A stretch of DNA of 64,000 nucleotides from Planctomycetota bacterium (GTDB lineage Bacteria; Planctomycetota; JAJSAM01; JAJVHW01): positions 26,474 through 90,473 of the forward strand of contig JAJRPF010000029.1 of assembly GCA_024280885.1 (NCBI GenBank), read 5' to 3'. Shown piece by piece: positions 63,840-64,000 of the stretch. Positions within the stretch are counted from its first letter, which is position 1. Each line of letters starts with the position of its first letter. The notes under the pieces were generated by a model, which made no database searches, was not told where the DNA came from, and worked only from the letters and a program-made list of their open reading frames with translations. The position numbers were made by a program, and so were the translations under genes.

Positions 63840-64000
63840 GGCCAGAAACCCCCGCGGCGCCGGTGAGGGGGGTGATCGCTGGCCGACGTGCAGAGCATCC
63901 ACCGCGCCCGGGCGGGCCGTCTGCCGCGGCTGACAGGCTCGGAGACTCTCCGGAGTCGAGTCGCCTGTCACCCACGACAGCCGTCCCACCCGGACACGTC
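63840..64000. mobile_element. MITE-like element, copy 2 (right end beyond window)
   Basis: Starts with the 15-bp terminal repeat GGCCAGAAACCCCCG (63840-63854), the reverse complement of the right end of copy 1 (12152-12166). The rest aligns with 11985-12141 through the central hairpin; in this copy the flanking stem is a perfect 8 bp (TGACAGGC/GCCTGTCA). The element is cut by the window edge about 25 bp before its expected right end. Confidence 0.75.

Overview
This is a GC-rich bacterial chromosome segment (mostly G or C at third codon positions) with about 47 protein genes. I see no rRNA, tRNA, CRISPR array or transposase gene. The organism is a diderm: there is an LptD-like outer-membrane protein, a secretin, a GT9 heptosyltransferase-type enzyme and many lipoproteins. 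TMTC-type multi-TM mannosyltransferase/TPR, kinase-ATPase-TPR, histone-H1-like and sulfatase-TPR genes together suggest Planctomycetota or a similar deep diderm lineage. That placement is inference; nothing in the window proves it.

Layout. (1) 1-5.6 kb: two large surface proteins with SbsA-type Ig-like regions, the second with a long glycine-rich stretch, closed by a clean terminator. (2) 5.7-11.9 kb: a tightly packed operon of three radical SAM enzymes with SPASM-like cysteines, a GT9 glycosyltransferase and a TMTC-like glycosyltransferase. (3) 12.2-19.1 kb: a Ser/Thr kinase-ATPase-TPR giant followed by anti-sigma kinase, GAF-PP2C phosphatase and STAS(-PilZ-like) genes, i.e. a partner-switching module ending at a strong hairpin. 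(4) 19.1-20.0 kb: a gene-poor repeat island. (5) 20.0-26.7 kb: a PLP decarboxylase and a complete branched-chain amino acid ABC operon (livJHMGF order). (6) 26.7-39.2 kb: mixed housekeeping and small genes: H1-like protein, MoeZ-type E1/rhodanese, lipoproteins, EF-G, Lon, CBS protein, flavin reductase, methyltransferases, MazG-like protein. (7) 39.2-45.1 kb: ComEC, LptD-like protein and CoaD. (8) 45.3-53.5 kb: a seven-gene oligopeptide ABC operon with two ATPase pairs. (9) 53.6-63.8 kb, all minus strand: a giant carboxypeptidase-regulatory-like repeat protein, RidA, HAD phosphatase, secretin, and a sulfatase-like/TPR protein.

Genes within clusters usually overlap by 1-4 bases (ATGA or GTGA), so translational coupling is common. 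Two kinds of start occur. Many genes have a GGAG-type Shine-Dalgarno. At least six others have TANNNT exactly 7 nt before the start codon and no Shine-Dalgarno, which implies leaderless transcripts.

The most unusual non-coding content is: a 182-bp element with 15-bp terminal inverted repeats present in two places (MITE-like); two related long hairpins with 36-37-bp arms; a perfect 32-bp inverted repeat; a duplicated hairpin block at 19.2-19.7 kb; and 15-bp tandem repeats that run across stop codons.
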